DNA from: Amphirosellinia nigrospora
Taxonomy: Eukaryota; Ascomycota; Sordariomycetes; Xylariales; Xylariaceae
NCBI GenBank assembly: GCA_004123355.1
Contig: SCHM01000001.1
Coordinates: 7,884,193-7,948,192, forward strand
Reading direction: 5' to 3'
Length of the DNA: 64,000 nt
The position numbers and the translations under genes were made by a program. Shown here one piece after another: positions 1 through 12,144 of this stretch. The notes under the pieces were generated by a model, which worked only from the letters and a program-made list of their open reading frames with translations, was not told where the DNA came from and ran no database searches. Each line of letters opens with the position of its first letter. Position 1 is the stretch's first letter.

Positions 1-791
1 CGATCACCCAATCCGGTGTCAACCCGTCGCTTTCCTCCAGACAGGTCCGGGGCGAGCGAGACACGTCAGATTTGCTAATGAATGTCTCAGACATATGAAG
101 AGCTGAAGATCATGCCTTTTGAACGGTGAACGACTACGATTAATCATACTATAGAGCGAGAACTGCGTCGTCGATCTTCTTGTTCTGTACACATAATCCA
201 TACCGGGAATATCACACTCCGTGCGTGGGTTTCATTTATATCTAAAATGACAGTTCTAATCGCCTACCTCTGGTAGGTCCGAATATTTTTGGTCTTTCAG
301 GTTCAGCCGGCTTGGCACGGTCCAACTAGTTCGATCATCTGTGTGGGGATCTGGGGAGATACTGGGCAAGACACAAGGAGTTCGTCGCAAGGAACCGAAT
401 GTAGTCTCTTGCCGAATATCCGATAGTGACTACTAATGGTGTATGCCGTAGCGTAGGCGCCACGGAACGCATAAAGGGTCCTGTCGACCCATCTGTGAAA
501 GAGCCTCGCGATGGAATAAGTGCCAAGACATTTATATTCAATTCTCTTTAGGCTCAAGAGCGCATCATTATTGTTGATGCAAAAGATACCAGTCCCATGG
601 TATTTTGACGAAGATGACGTACTTTTGAAGATAGCGATCACGACAACTATAAAGGGCCATGTTGCCATGCCTCTATCGTTGACGCCACGGCTCGCTGCCA
701 TCAAGCGATTGAGGAACACACGAAGGGAGGCCGCAAGCGCCCGCCAAGACCAGTCACGACATCTGGCCAGGTACATTAAGCATTTGGACCA

Positions 792-1851
792 TGGGGCAGC
801 AACCCTCGCTTCCAGGGCCGCCTGGTACCAAATTTCGCGTTATTGGTGCTGGAATGTAAGTTAAATTTGCTGGATATCATATGTTAACTTGGCCAGGGAA
901 AGACGCGTACATCCATCATGATATAGAACGCGCCCGATACGACCTTCTGGCGATATGAACGTAAGCTGACGTGGAATAGGTCGCGCACTGGTACCAAGAC
1001 ACTTAACGAGGCCTTAACGATACTTTTACAAGGGCCAGTCCATGACTCTGGCATTCAATCGCTGGTGGGCCCATGGAGCAGATCGGCGCTTGGTTCAGAT
1101 TATGACCCTTGCCCAAAAGCGCAATCTTTCTCAGACCAGAAAAAACTCGACTGGCTGCTTTCCTCCGTGCTCGACGGCTACGTCGCTACTATGGATGTGT
1201 CCGGCTGCTACGCTCACCCCGGAGATAATGCGCGTCTACCCCGACGCCATCGTTATTGCGACAACTCGAGACGAGGAGTCGTGGTGGAAGAGTATGAGCT
1301 AGTGCGTAATTCCCGGACTTATGTTCTTCCTGATTTGGTCCCTTTTGGAGCACGACGTTTCCTTTTCGGACGTGGTGATGTTTCGAAGTTTTTGATATCC
1401 TCACAATTCACGCTATAATAGCAATTGACTCCGAGTGTTGTAGTCTGAATAGCATGATGTCGACGTGGTATCTACCGCTCGCAGTGCTCTTTCTACGCAA
1501 GAGCCAGGTATACGGGCTCTGGATGTTTAGGTTTAGGGGATTATGCAAGGCGGTACCAATCGGAAAAGATCCAAGAGGATACGCTACGGAAACACGAGAG
1601 CACTTGCGTGAGACTGTGCCCCCGAAAAGCTGTTCTGGTACAATGTCAGCGAAGGGTGGGAACCGCTCTGCCGTATCCTCAATGTGCCCGTGCCAGACAT
1701 CCCGTTTCCCCATAACAACAACAAGATGGATGCGTCGAAAGTAGTCCGGGAACATGTCGTGGCGGGCGTCATGTCATGGATATTCGTGCTGTCGACGTTC
1801 GCTGTCACGGTTTGGTTCCTGAGTAGTTGGTACCAGAGGCATTTCTCTTGA
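792..1851 (+). CDS. Sulfotransferase-like P-loop protein (Sulfotransfer_4 type), frameshifted
   Basis: The start MGQQPSLPGPPGTKFRVIGA and, after an intron at about 856-979 (GTAAGT...ATAG), the continuation MSRTGTKTLNEALTILLQGP give the nucleotide-binding loop of the fungal sulfotransferase-like family. Further family segments follow: WLLSSVLDGYVATMDVSG, then VYPDAIVIATTRDEESWWKS in another frame, then YNVSEGWEPLCRILNVPVPD and a C-terminal hydrophobic stretch (MSWIFVLSTFAVTVWFLSSW) just before the stop. At least three reading-frame changes are needed (near 1219, 1300-1560 and 1600-1640). The C-terminal membrane anchor is common in this fungal family. Substrate is unknown. It could be a functional gene hurt by sequence errors or a real pseudogene; the family call is fairly secure, the exon structure after 1300 is not. 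Confidence 0.6.
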
Positions 1852-4359
1852 TAGATACCTAGATACCATAGAATAAAGTTTGAAAGACTGCATTGGTTTG
1901 GTCCATCATTTCCCCATTGACACTTAGTCCATGCGCTTGCGGAACATAATACCGTGAAAAAACGGCCATAAACGTGGGGTCAAAGAAGCGCACGAAGACG
2001 CCAAGACCGCTACTCTAGCGAATGAGGATTTCCATATTTTACCAAAACTAACAGCAACAAGGTCCCACCGCTGTCACGAACCAAACGTTGCTTCTTTTCT
2101 TCCCACTCCGAATTATCTCCCTACAATCCACGTGCCTGGAAAGTTATCGTGTCGTTCCATTCATGAGAAGGCAAGGTATTAGTTGTAGTGGGGTTATCCA
2201 CCTCGAGGAATATATTTGTCCCTCCGAGCCCCTAACTTGATAAGAAGCTGCCGATCTGCGGGAACTAGTTTCTTGGCTCGCTCACTGCCTATCTACTAAC
2301 ACCATCGTCAGCCTTCTCGTCTATCTGAGTTTATTTCCAAGCGAGACGCTCAAGTGGACGGGATGAACTTCATTGGCCACTATTCTTTAAATTTATTGAT
2401 CGCGGCCTTGAGGCCCCTTTCTATCCAGCCTGCCCCGTGAAGCAATGCCAAATCCCAAGCTAACTAGGTAGTCTATACAATTACAGGTCTAACCTGTTGA
2501 AGTGTCCGAAGAATCTCGGGGGAGAGATCCTGCCCAGCGGCGGAGAAAGCCACGGGTGTGCCATACCGCCATTTCCCGATCTTCCAGCCCTCTCACTACT
2601 AGTATGAGGCCGAAGTTAGCGCCAGGATAAGCCGCCACGATCTCCTCAACCAGTGAGCATGGCGCGTGTCAGCTATGCGCGACTATCTTGTCGTTTTAAG
2701 AGGGGGGATGGAGGTTGGCTTCTACATCGTGGTCCACCTCCCATTTCTCGAAGTTAGTCCGAGAATAGGACCTGTGTTTCTGCCTGATCTGCAGCGCTTC
2801 GTTGAACTTCTTGGGATGGTCATGCCTATAGCACATTACCTGGGTTATACAAGTATAGTAGTGTATGTCTGGCATTCATTCTGACTGGGAGGAGTGTGTG
2901 TCATGGATGCAAAAGAAAAACAAATTGTGCAGGGAATCACGACGCATGGTCAGAAGCTCCATACATGTGCAGAGTCCCAGCGTGCCACATTTGGATCGTC
3001 CGTGGGGGTTGGAAGAAGGGACCCCGGAATGGCACTTATGTTAACTAACACTTCTTCTCCTTCGCCGTCTTGGGGGCTTGCTTGGACTATGACTATGTCG
3101 GCACATCGTGATAGAATCATGTCCCAAGTAGTCGTATTGTGATTTTACGTAAGAGATGGCCTAGTGTATATTCAGCAGTATTGAGTACGAAGACCTTGAA
3201 TTCATATGCACAATTCACGTTACATTGTACCATGGATCACGGTGATTTGATCCAATTAAAAGTGCTGGCTACAATCATAAACATCTGTGTCTGCCCTCGG
3301 CCATACCCAAATTCGGTTTCTTGTTAGAACCGGGTGCGGACACCACAGTTAGTCATGCATGGAAGATGTTAGGCCCTGTCATTAAATGCCAAGACTTCAA
3401 TTTCCAACAAATCCATGACCGCTCGTCGTCTTAAAAGGGAAGGGCACCGAACTAGTAAAGTAAGTTGAAGAATCGGAGGAGTCTCTCTCTACCTTGATAA
3501 ATATAATGATCAACCATATCCCCTTATGATGATGGTGCAGCCTGCTGAAGCTCCACAACGAACTAATGTATGATTACGGATACGATGTTTAGTTCCTGTA
3601 GAAGCCAACTTATGGGCGGGCGGGCTGGTCATGGTTTAAGGGCTCCCTGACCTTGATCCATGGGCCATTCGTTAGAAATTTCCGTTCCACGTCAATGTTC
3701 TAGCTAGTTCGCGACGTTGCAACGTACGTTAGGGTCTCAATATGGGGTTTGAATAGGTTGTAGTGGCCCGTTGCCCCAATGAAAGCCATGGTATACGGGC
3801 ATGCAGTTGTCATTGTCATGCAAGTGAAATAGTGGAGTTTAGGAAACTTCTATGTACTGCCACAGTCTATTTTAGCAAGAGCTTGTTCCAAGTGCGCTTG
3901 GACAGACCTGATAATTGATTCATGACCAGTGGATACAAACCGGACTGGACACTCCGCAGCCATCCGAGTACCCGGACGACACGCGGCAGGTGTACACGGT
4001 ATGAATTCTATGCTACGGCTAAATGAAACCGTGTAGATAGCTTCATAACTAAACCCATTCTATATCTGACGAAGTATAAGTGATCAACGTTAGAAAAGAC
4101 TCGAGGGTGACTGCTCATGTTCACAGGGGCCCCTTTCCGATCACCTGGTAAGTATTTCTTGCATATTAGCGCGACGTTATTCTATCATTCAACGGTCACT
4201 CCTTCAATGCATCCCGTATGGCAGCACGTGAGTCGCGCTATGGAGGCTAACGATGTCTAGCTGATAAAATGGGTATCGTGATCTAGTTGGAATATGGGGT
4301 TCTACTATACGTTGGACATGACTAATAGAAACAATCTCGACCTGAGGGGCTGACGGGAG
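1852..4359. other. Intergenic, gene-poor; possible decayed coding remnants
   Basis: No intact gene was found. On the minus strand two short stretches look protein-like: about 3141-2950 (contains CADIVIVQASPQDGEGEEVL) and about 2860-2480 (contains DHPKKFNEALQIRQKHRSY and YGTPVAFSAAGQDLSPEI). They are in different frames with stops between them. I do not recognise the family. The rest is AT-rich sequence with scattered short open frames. Confidence 0.4.
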
Positions 4360-6251
4360 TCATTCATACACGCTGACTCCCGTTGGTCTCATGGACCTCG
4401 ACCGCCGCAGGCTTGTTGTCCTCCTCACCCCTTGCTTAGATGGGACCGGCTCTTCGCCGAATAGCTCGCCCATATGTTCCAGGGAGACGCCTTTAAAACG
4501 AGTCAGCACAAGGACTATCAGCAACGGATTGACCAATGAATGAACCTACCTTTAGTTTCGGGAATGAAGAACCAGACGAAGGTTACCATAATAACACCGA
4601 AGCTACCGTATATGAAATAAGTTCTACCAAGGCAATTTCGTTAGCTAGCTCTCTATTCTAGGCCGGCGCAGTGTACTTACCCATATCCTCCAGGGCCCAA
4701 TGTCGCAAGCATGACTGGAAGTGTCCGGGCAACGACGAAGTTGAACAACCACTGAGTTGCGGCAGCGAGAGCAACATTCAGCGGGCGTAGACGGGCAGTC
4801 GGGATCTCAGAAACTAGGATCCAGCAGGCCGGACCCCAGCCAAATTGGAAGAACGCCGCGAAAACGAAGATGAAGGCCAAAGCGAAGTAGCCGGCAACGG
4901 GGACTGGATCTCCTTCTTGAGGCGGGGCCACACGGACGTATATGCCGATGTAGAACATGCAGAAGGACTGGCCAATGCCCGAAACGAGAAGCGACCGACG
5001 ACGGCCAAGGGAGTCCGCCATAAATAGCAGGAAGATGGCACATGACACGACCTTCACAACTCCGTAGACGCCGGTGCCGAGCAGGGAGTTCGAGGTTCCC
5101 ATGATACCGAGGTTGGTGAAGATAGTTGGCGCATAGACGTTGATCGCGTTCGTTCCCGTTAGTTGTTGAAAGACCATGAGGACGATACTCAGGATTGCGC
5201 GGTGGCGATTCGGTTTGACCAGCCACATCTCCTTCTGTAGAGACCAGAATGTCGCATCACCCATGAGCTGCCTCTCCTGCTCTAGTTGGTCGGCAATTTC
5301 ATGGAATTCTTCCTGGAGATAAGGGTGATCATCGGGTAGTTGTCGGAGTCTCCTCAGGACATTCTTGGCTTCTTCCATCGGTCCTTGCGAGCGAGATATC
5401 TTGGTGACTCGTTGCAGGTCAACATCAGTGAGAAGAGGAACACAGCAGGGATACCTTGCACGGCAAGCGGCACGATGTATTTGGTCGCGCCATGTAAATG
5501 TAATTCGGCTCCGAAGTTCGTCCAGAAAGCGATTAGGCTGCCGGTGACGATGAATAACTGGTACATGCCGGTAAGCAGACCACGGATAGCCCGAGGCGCA
5601 TTTTCGGTGACGTAGATGGGGTTCACAACGCTTGATGCTCCTACTCCAAGGCCTTTTACCCATGTAAGCCTATATTTCTTGGAGCTTTTGGAAGTTTAAG
5701 AGGTCTCTTACCCGCTACAAACCGACCAATATAATGGTTCAAGATGCCCTGATGCCGCCGCTTGTAGGATGACACCCGAAAGCGTAAACAAGGAAGCATA
5801 TACCAGACACCATTTACGGCCCAATAAATCCGCCAAAGGATAAGCCGCAAGGGCACCGACGAAACAGCCGGCCTGGAGCACGGATACGATATTTGCTTGA
5901 AGGTTCGCAGACGCTACATCCTTTGCACTCCCCAAATTGTAGTCGCTGAGTGAGAAAGACTATGTCAGTTGCTGTCGATCTTGTTAAGCCAATTGAGGAG
6001 GAAAAGCTGGCTCACTCACGCGACGAAAGTATCCAGCTTGATGACACCTCCAATGACACCGCTATCCCAGCCGAAAGAGGCCGCACCAAAACATGCCTTT
6101 GAAACATGTTAGCAGAAGGCACCCAATTACGAATTAGGATCAGACTTACGGAACAAGCTAATAAGAAGACTCTCCAGCCATATATCTCCTTGGGATCCGT
6201 TTTCATCGCCTCATTTTTAACAATCTTCTTCAACAGCCGTTGTCCCGACAT
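4360..6251 (-). CDS. MFS sugar/quinate-type permease, frameshifted
   Basis: This is a 12-helix sugar porter (MFS, PF00083 type) of the plasma membrane. The N-terminus [17 protein letters not shown] is followed by [10 protein letters not shown] after an intron. Then come the loop motif DLLGRKW, the segment [20 protein letters not shown] typical of quinate/sugar permeases, [13 protein letters not shown] (family PESPRYL), [44 protein letters not shown] and the terminal FFIPETKG. Introns are visible near 6100, 5950, 5700, 4620-4680 and 4490-4550. Two one-base breaks occur: near 5745 (before IGRFVAG) and near 5380, where TGGGAAGAAG of the expected Trp-Glu-Glu is TGGAAGAAG. The C-terminal tail frame is uncertain, so the stop could lie a few bases either side. 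It is divergent from the BNR_4-type gene at 7536, suggesting shared control. Confidence 0.75.
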
Positions 6252-7535
6252 CTTGCTGACGGTTGGGGATCCCCCCGGGTGATAAATTCCGCTGTGCTGT
6301 ACCGTTCGTATCGCCTAGCTAAATCGTCTATTTAACGTCGAGAACAGCCGCCAATTCCCTTCGATGGTAGAGAAAACGAGCGCATTCATTCAGAAGACGA
6401 AAGGCCTGGAGCGCGATGTCTGGCCTTTAAGAGAGTCCACCATAAGACGCCGAGACCATGCGCTGCACGCGCTCCATCCTGTTCGTGGCAATGGGCCGAC
6501 TATGGCAGTAAGATCATTCGCTGAGGCTGGTTCTCGAGGGGCCGGGTAAGTTCATTGCCCAGGTCGAGATTCGTCGACCTGGAGACTGCCCCAGCTCTTG
6601 GCTGGTAGGAAAGAAACCGCGAAAACTTATTCCACCAAACAGAATACAGGGTCGTCAGCGAAGCTAACCCCAGCTTCGCATGTCTGGGGGCTCCCCAACA
6701 CTACCCCATGGGCCGCCAGACCTGATGAGGAGAAGGTTGATCCTTGTCAGTGTTACTTCAGGCGAGATCGTCGGCACCGTTGATTCAACTCGCTTTGATA
6801 TCGCACCTTGGCAAAAACACCTTCGGCTCATCATCTCTCAGTAGTTGTTTATTTTCCCGGCGAGTGCTAATCCTATCTCATAAGCTGGTTTCGTATGCCT
6901 ATCTCATTTACCAATTCAGAGCATCGAATTGTGAGAGATGAATAGCCATTCGGTCCTCTTTTCAACGGTTGAATAGGCCTGAAAATCATGACAGGGATTG
7001 AGGCAACCCCAATACCATGGGAGATGTCCTAGCGAGCCAATCACCAACGGTTAGAGGCGGGGATATTACTGAGTTGGTAGAGCTACACTCTGAGCACTTT
7101 AGGCTCAATGAGGGGAAGGAAACGGTGAGCCACTCATTACAATGTCTCTCATGCTATCTCGTTGAATAATGGAGCCATTTTTTTCTTCGCATGCAGGGTA
7201 TTTGTGATGACTTGCAGCACCTGAGAGTCTGAGGCGAAAATACTCGGGACGACAGAGTCCCCACCATGTGCTTAAGTAGTATTATGGGAAGCCGACTATG
7301 AAGGGGCGGACTATCTTGATTTTATGGCATACAGGAGACTTGGAGTGGAGGATAATGAAAATAGTTCTATTGACACTATCGATAGACTTATGAATACCTT
7401 ACCTTTCCAGAATACCCAATTGTACTGTAGTAGTCATTCTGAAATCCTCACTTGTAGGCCTCTCGTGAGAAAGAGGAAAGCAAACACGCAGGCCGAGAAT
7501 CTACAAGAACGGGAGATACACCCAATCTCACAAAG
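6252..7535. promoter_or_regulatory. Divergent intergenic region between transporter and BNR_4 gene
   Basis: About 1.3 kb separates two genes transcribed away from each other, so it must hold both promoters. I see no clear TATA box or repeated operator. A tRNA-like D-arm word (GTTGGTAGAGC near 7073) is present, but there is no B-box or cloverleaf. Confidence 0.35.
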
Positions 7536-9082
7536 ATGCTGTCTGATCCGTTACGCACAACCCTGGGCTCAGATCCAACACATCGGGCCTTCACCTTAAA
7601 CGGTTACGCGTTCCAACAAGACGCGCTCCATACCTTCAACGGATGGCAATACGCTTGCTTCTACAGCTCGTTGCCGAGCGCAAAAGAACCGCTATTCGTA
7701 CACCTCTCGCGGCGCAAACTCCCGCCGGACCATGGGAGACGCTCATATTTGAAGATTACGCCCAGACGGTCGATGACGGACATAACACAGTCCAGGTAAA
7801 AGATCCAGTGAATCCTTGCCGTTGTGCTCTGTCGAGAAGGTATAAGATGTTGAAATCTAACAGTTCCTCGAGAGAGATGTTTAGCTCGGGATATGCCCCG
7901 GGGACGGCACGATCCATCTATCGTACGACCACCACTGTGATGTATTGCGGTACCGCTACTCCATCGTCGGCGTAGCCACGTCGCCGGAGGAAGTGAGCTG
8001 GGGGCCTGGACTCTTCACGCCAACGTTGTCTACGCTTCCGGGCTATCGTCCCCCGAAGCGACGGGGTTGCTCAGCTACATCACATACCCTCGCTTCGTGA
8101 CGAGGGGGGACCTGCTGTTTACTTTCCGGACCGGCAAGGCCGGGCTGGGCGATGATCACCTCTGCGTTTACACGGCTTCTGCATCGGCAGAGCATATAGA
8201 CAGCAGTACAGGCGAAACGAAAATAGGGACAGGCACCTACAATTCCTCGGTACACATCTGAAAGGTGTATCCAACAACCCGTACATCCACGGCCTGGATG
8301 CCTCGGCCGACGGACAACGCCTCTACACGACATGGGTATACCGAGAATTTATGCACTACGAAGGCTGGGACGACCCTTTAGACACAAAGCACAAGACGCA
8401 GGCGGGGCCGAACGCAGCGACAAACAACCGGGATATCTGCTACGCATGGTCATCTGACGGCGGGGTGCGATGGCATAACCGCGAGGGCGTGATGGTGGCT
8501 AACCTGGAACGGGGAGAAAGCATCTCACCCAGCGCGCCTGGGATCACCGCCTTCGAGATCCCGAAGGGGTCCGGCCTCATCAACCAGGAGGCGCAGGCCG
8601 TGGATCTCGAGGGAGGCGTGCATGTTTTGAATAGGGACAGTATGGACGATGATGGTGTGGTGAGGTGGAGGCACTATTACCTGTCTCCTCATAGTGAGTG
8701 AGCCCTCGTGTTAACAGCCGGAGGGGATAAAAATCGGAGCTGACGATACAATGAATACATAGGCGCGTGGATGCGAAGAGCACTTCCCCATGTCGAGGGC
8801 GGGTACGGCGGGAAGCGTGGCCAGCTTGCCGTGAGCCGGGAGGGAGACCTCTACTTCGTGCTCCCGCATCACGCGGATCCTGTGCTGACCATCCTGAGGG
8901 CCTCCAAGGTAAGCGGATATGCGGAATACGAACTCGTGTGGCAAGGGGAAGGGTTCCCACCGACTGAGCCACTGGTGGACAAAGCGAGACTAGCCCATGA
9001 TAATGTTCTCTCTGTATTCACGAGAGCGTTGACTGGGTTAGAGAGTAATGTGGACGTTGTGGTGCTGGATTTTCAGCTCTAA
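7536..9082 (+). CDS. BNR_4-type (sialidase-fold) glycan-active protein, frameshifted
   Basis: Protein segments AFQQDALHTFNGWQYACFYS, GPWETLIFEDYAQTVDDGH, GDGTIHLSYDHHCDVLRYRY, TYPRFVTRGDLLFTFRTGKA, YIHGLDASADGQRLYTTWVY, ICYAWSSDGGVRWHNREG and the end LESNVDVVVLDFQL fit the BNR repeat-containing family (PF15892), a beta-propeller group linked to polysaccharide breakdown. An intron lies at about 7795-7865 and another at about 8700-8762. Frame changes are needed near 8045 (missing base before SSPEATGLLSY) and near 8245 (before LGTHLKGVSNN). No signal peptide was seen, and the start at 7536 is the first ATG that reads into the family, so it is uncertain. Product specificity cannot be told. Its position opposite a sugar permease suggests uptake and use of a plant or algal glycan fragment. 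Confidence 0.65.
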
Positions 9083-9159
9083 TATCCCCTCCCACGCAGA
9101 CCAGCTTTAATCGTACAGTTTTCGATTAGAGAAACACTAATTATAGGTGATAATTTTAG

Positions 9160-11000
9160 TCAAAACAGCTTCCTCCAACGCGAGATGTGATCTAAGATAC
9201 CCGCTACTTTTATACAATAATTGCTCGTAATCTCGTTATATCCAGTTTTCAAAAACGTCCACCATTGCTTATCAAGTTGCTTTTTTGTTGCACTGCCATT
9301 CAGTTTCTCTTCTGTCTTCCTCGCCCTTGATATTTGGGCAAGTAGAGCGACAAGCTTTGCGTGTAGCCACTTCTCTCCATCGAACCCTGATAACATTGAT
9401 ATTTCCAATGCAGCGTACCCCACGAGGACGAGGAGCAAGACAAGGTCAAAGACATGAACAAACCACCAGTAGTACTGTCGACCAAATTCACAATTGGCGA
9501 AATCATACTTCCACTCCCAGGAGTCATAATCGAACCATACACTTAGGAGCCCGGCGTTTCCATCGAAATCGGCCATCATACTTCGAACAGTAATCTCCCG
9601 AATCCCCGGTAGACCTGGCTTGCCAGGTAGCTGATCGTTGCGGGCCGCATCCCAGCGAGCAACTTCCCATCGCCGCTCTTCCTCGGTAAAGATTGATTGA
9701 TGTAATGATAAGTATCACAACCTTCATGATCGTGTCCGTTAAGAATAACACCCCTTCTCCCCGTGCCACTCGCTGGCGCATTGGCATCACCATTCAGACC
9801 ATATATGCCCTCCAAGAACCCTCGAGAGGCATCTGCTGATAGTTGATTTTGTTCCTTCACTCCACCACCTTCGTGGAAGTCGAAGAACGGGGGATCAGCA
9901 CACACCCCCTCCGGCTTGTATAGGGGCATATGGGTGAGTATGATGGTGAAGTGGCCCTGGAATTCGACGGCGGTAGACGTATGTATTACGGCGTTGATGA
10001 AGCCATACGTATCGTCCTGTAGAGTTTGGTTGAGAGCAGGAGTGTCAAGATTCATGTTGTTAATATTGAGAATCCGCAATTCCGGAAGTAATCGAGTGGA
10101 TTCTGGGTTTGTCTCTGGGTCAAAAACAGTCGCATTCAAACCAGGATCCTCGACCGGCAATTCGAAGCGAAGCTCGTAAGCGGCCTTGCCAAAAGCAAGC
10201 TCAAATCGATCAAGGAGCTCTGGGGTCAGATCGCCGGCATAGCCTATGTCATGGTTCCCAACAACATTGATAAGTCGCCGTTGCCATACTGCTGCCTCGC
10301 TGCCGTCGGTACCAAGTATGCCGGACACGTTGTAGTCTTCGGCTGGGTACTGGGCTACCTCGTCTGGGACCCGCTCGGCGCCCCTGAATGACCGATTCCA
10401 GAAGCGTTCGCTCCGCCTGTGAAACTCGCGATCTCTAATCCACTGGCTTCCAAGCAGATCTCCTAGAACTGTGACATGCGTAGGCTTCGACCACCACCTG
10501 AGTGTACGGTAGATATGAGCAAGGTAGAAGTCATTTCCGAATAGGTCGATATGCTTGCGGATAGACTCGAGGGTGTCGGGAATATCGTCAAAGAAGACGT
10601 CGATGAGGTCGTGGGTGACCTGGCGCAAGCGCTTGCGCAGCGACGGTTGTTCGGTCTGGTATGTCAGGTGCCTTATCGCCCACTCCAGGTGAAGAAATGC
10701 CGGTCGACCATAATTCCTAATGGCCGTGTCGCCTTCGAGTTGCGGATCTCCGAGTGTTAGGAGGCGGAAGGGCGCAGAGACACCAGTGGGACCGGAGACG
10801 TGCTGTCGTAGGGTCTCTTGAAAAGCAGAGGGCGTGGCGGCGGAGTCGGAGGCATTGGATGTGGTAGGCGGCAAGGGAAAAGCACATCCCCGGACGAGAG
10901 GGTAAAGGTACAGGTGTAAAGTACAGGCTACCGCAACGACGGACAGGAAGCGCACGGCATTGCGCAGCAGAGCAAGGAGAGCCGCGGGTGACATCGACAT
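9160..11000 (-). CDS. TED1: TED1/CDC1-family ER metallophosphoesterase
   Basis: Calcineurin-like phosphoesterase motifs occur in order: LTLGDPQLEGDT, VTVLGDLLGSQWI, INVVGNHDIGYAGD, FTIILTHMPLYKP and GVILNGHDHEGCDTYHY. There is an N-terminal membrane helix (about residues 6-35) and C-terminal membrane segments (YYWWFVHVFDLVLLLVLVGY). This is the layout of fungal Ted1, which acts in the ER on GPI-anchored proteins and cargo exit. The open frame extends upstream to 11039 without an ATG, so the first ATG (11000) is taken as start. After GYRGFGR-type sequence a one-base loss near 9588 puts the last ~140 residues (MMADFDGNAGLLSVWFDYDS onward) in another frame; both parts clearly belong together. 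It converges on the BNR_4 gene with about 77 bases between stops. Confidence 0.75.
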
Positions 11001-11485
11001 CTGGACGGCAACATAGGCCGAGGCCGTCGATGATACCAAAATGGCCTTGGGCTATCGAATTCGAAAGGGCGAAAGAAGACAACAGGAAAACGCAGGAAGA
11101 AGAGATACTTTGATTCACCTACCTTAGTCGCGTCCCAAATAACATGACATGTGAATTCCAGGGGTAGGAGCCATTGGGGTGCAATTAATCTAGACCACTA
11201 AGAGGGCCTAAACAAAGTACCTAGTGCATGATTGCATGAAAGCTCCCTGGCCTGGGCTGGGTGCGGTACCCCTGTACGTATGTGCTAAAGCGGCCCACTC
11301 ATAAAACCAATGTGCAACCTGTGAACCAGCTCCAAATCATTTCAGATTCTCAGGTCTTTACAAGTCTTCGTAACTTTTGCCGTCAACACCGGTGAGATGA
11401 TGGCTTTTGGGTTTAGGCATCACATCAGCTGCCTCTCCGCCCATCATGATCACATCAACCTAGGCTGCCTGATCATCGCATGATT
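11001..11485. other. Intergenic, no gene seen
   Basis: About 480 bases hold the upstream region of the TED1-like gene and the downstream region of the minus-strand unknown protein. No recognisable motif or RNA gene was seen. Confidence 0.4.
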
Positions 11486-12144
11486 CTATTGGGGTAGGTA
11501 AAGCCCTTCAACTTTCCAATGCCCAGCTTCACTACCCATTATTATGTCTTTCACCCACATCAAGAAAGCGAATATCATCAGTGTCCACCCGTCATAGTTC
11601 GCCGTCATCTTCCGCCTCTTCATCATAAGATGGAACTCGACCTCGAAGGTAACCTCATCTTCATCATCCACACCATCTGACGCAATGGCAAAGGCGACCA
11701 TCATGTTGTCCTGGAATCCTTTGTCGGCCGGGACATCATCCAGCTCAAATGTCAGGGGTTTCCAGCCTTGTGTCGGATCAGTCTTGTCCTTGAGCATGGC
11801 AAACTTGATCTGTGAAGCGCTATTTGGGAGCTCGGTCTTCTTCGGGGAGTTGGATGTTGCGATGCCATCTGGGTATCTCTCCTTGAGGATGGCTAACAGT
11901 TCTTCTTGAATATGACTAAACGAGGCCATTGGGTCAACAAAGAGGCAGATGGTGAGTGCGCCATGTTTGAAGCGAACCGACAGGTCGATATCGCGTATGT
12001 CGTCTCGTTGGACCTTCGAAGATTGGTTAGCATGAGATGAGATGAGTGCTTCGGCTTACAGTTGAGTTGAGCCTGTAAATGTATTTGGTGGCATGTGGGG
12101 TGCATCGGTTTTCTAAGCTCTAAAATGGGATCAATACTCACCAT
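11486..12144 (-). CDS. Small conserved-looking unknown protein, start codon alone in exon 1
   Basis: The long exon gives an acidic, soluble protein (FSHIQEELLAILKERYPDGI, later DDEDEVTFEVEFHLMMKRRK, ending VEGLYLPQ). Reading upstream of the first internal Met stays protein-like (IRDIDLSVRFKHGALTICLF), so the true start is earlier. The best model is ATG at 12144-12142 followed at once by an intron 12141-12014 (GTGAGT...GAAG), giving MVQRDDIRDIDLSV and a protein of about 178 residues. The N-terminal part has a ubiquitin-like beta pattern, but this is only an impression. I do not recognise the function. The length and exon order are inferred from coding potential and splice signals only. Confidence 0.55.

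Noticed and set aside
303-776. 157-codon open frame on the minus strand
   Set aside because: It lies opposite the leader of the sulfotransferase-like gene and has no family resemblance or splice-supported extension.
7055-7130. tRNA-like sequence with GAGTTGGTAGAGC
   Set aside because: It resembles a tRNA D-arm, but no T-loop word (GTTCGAAT type) or acceptor pairing follows.
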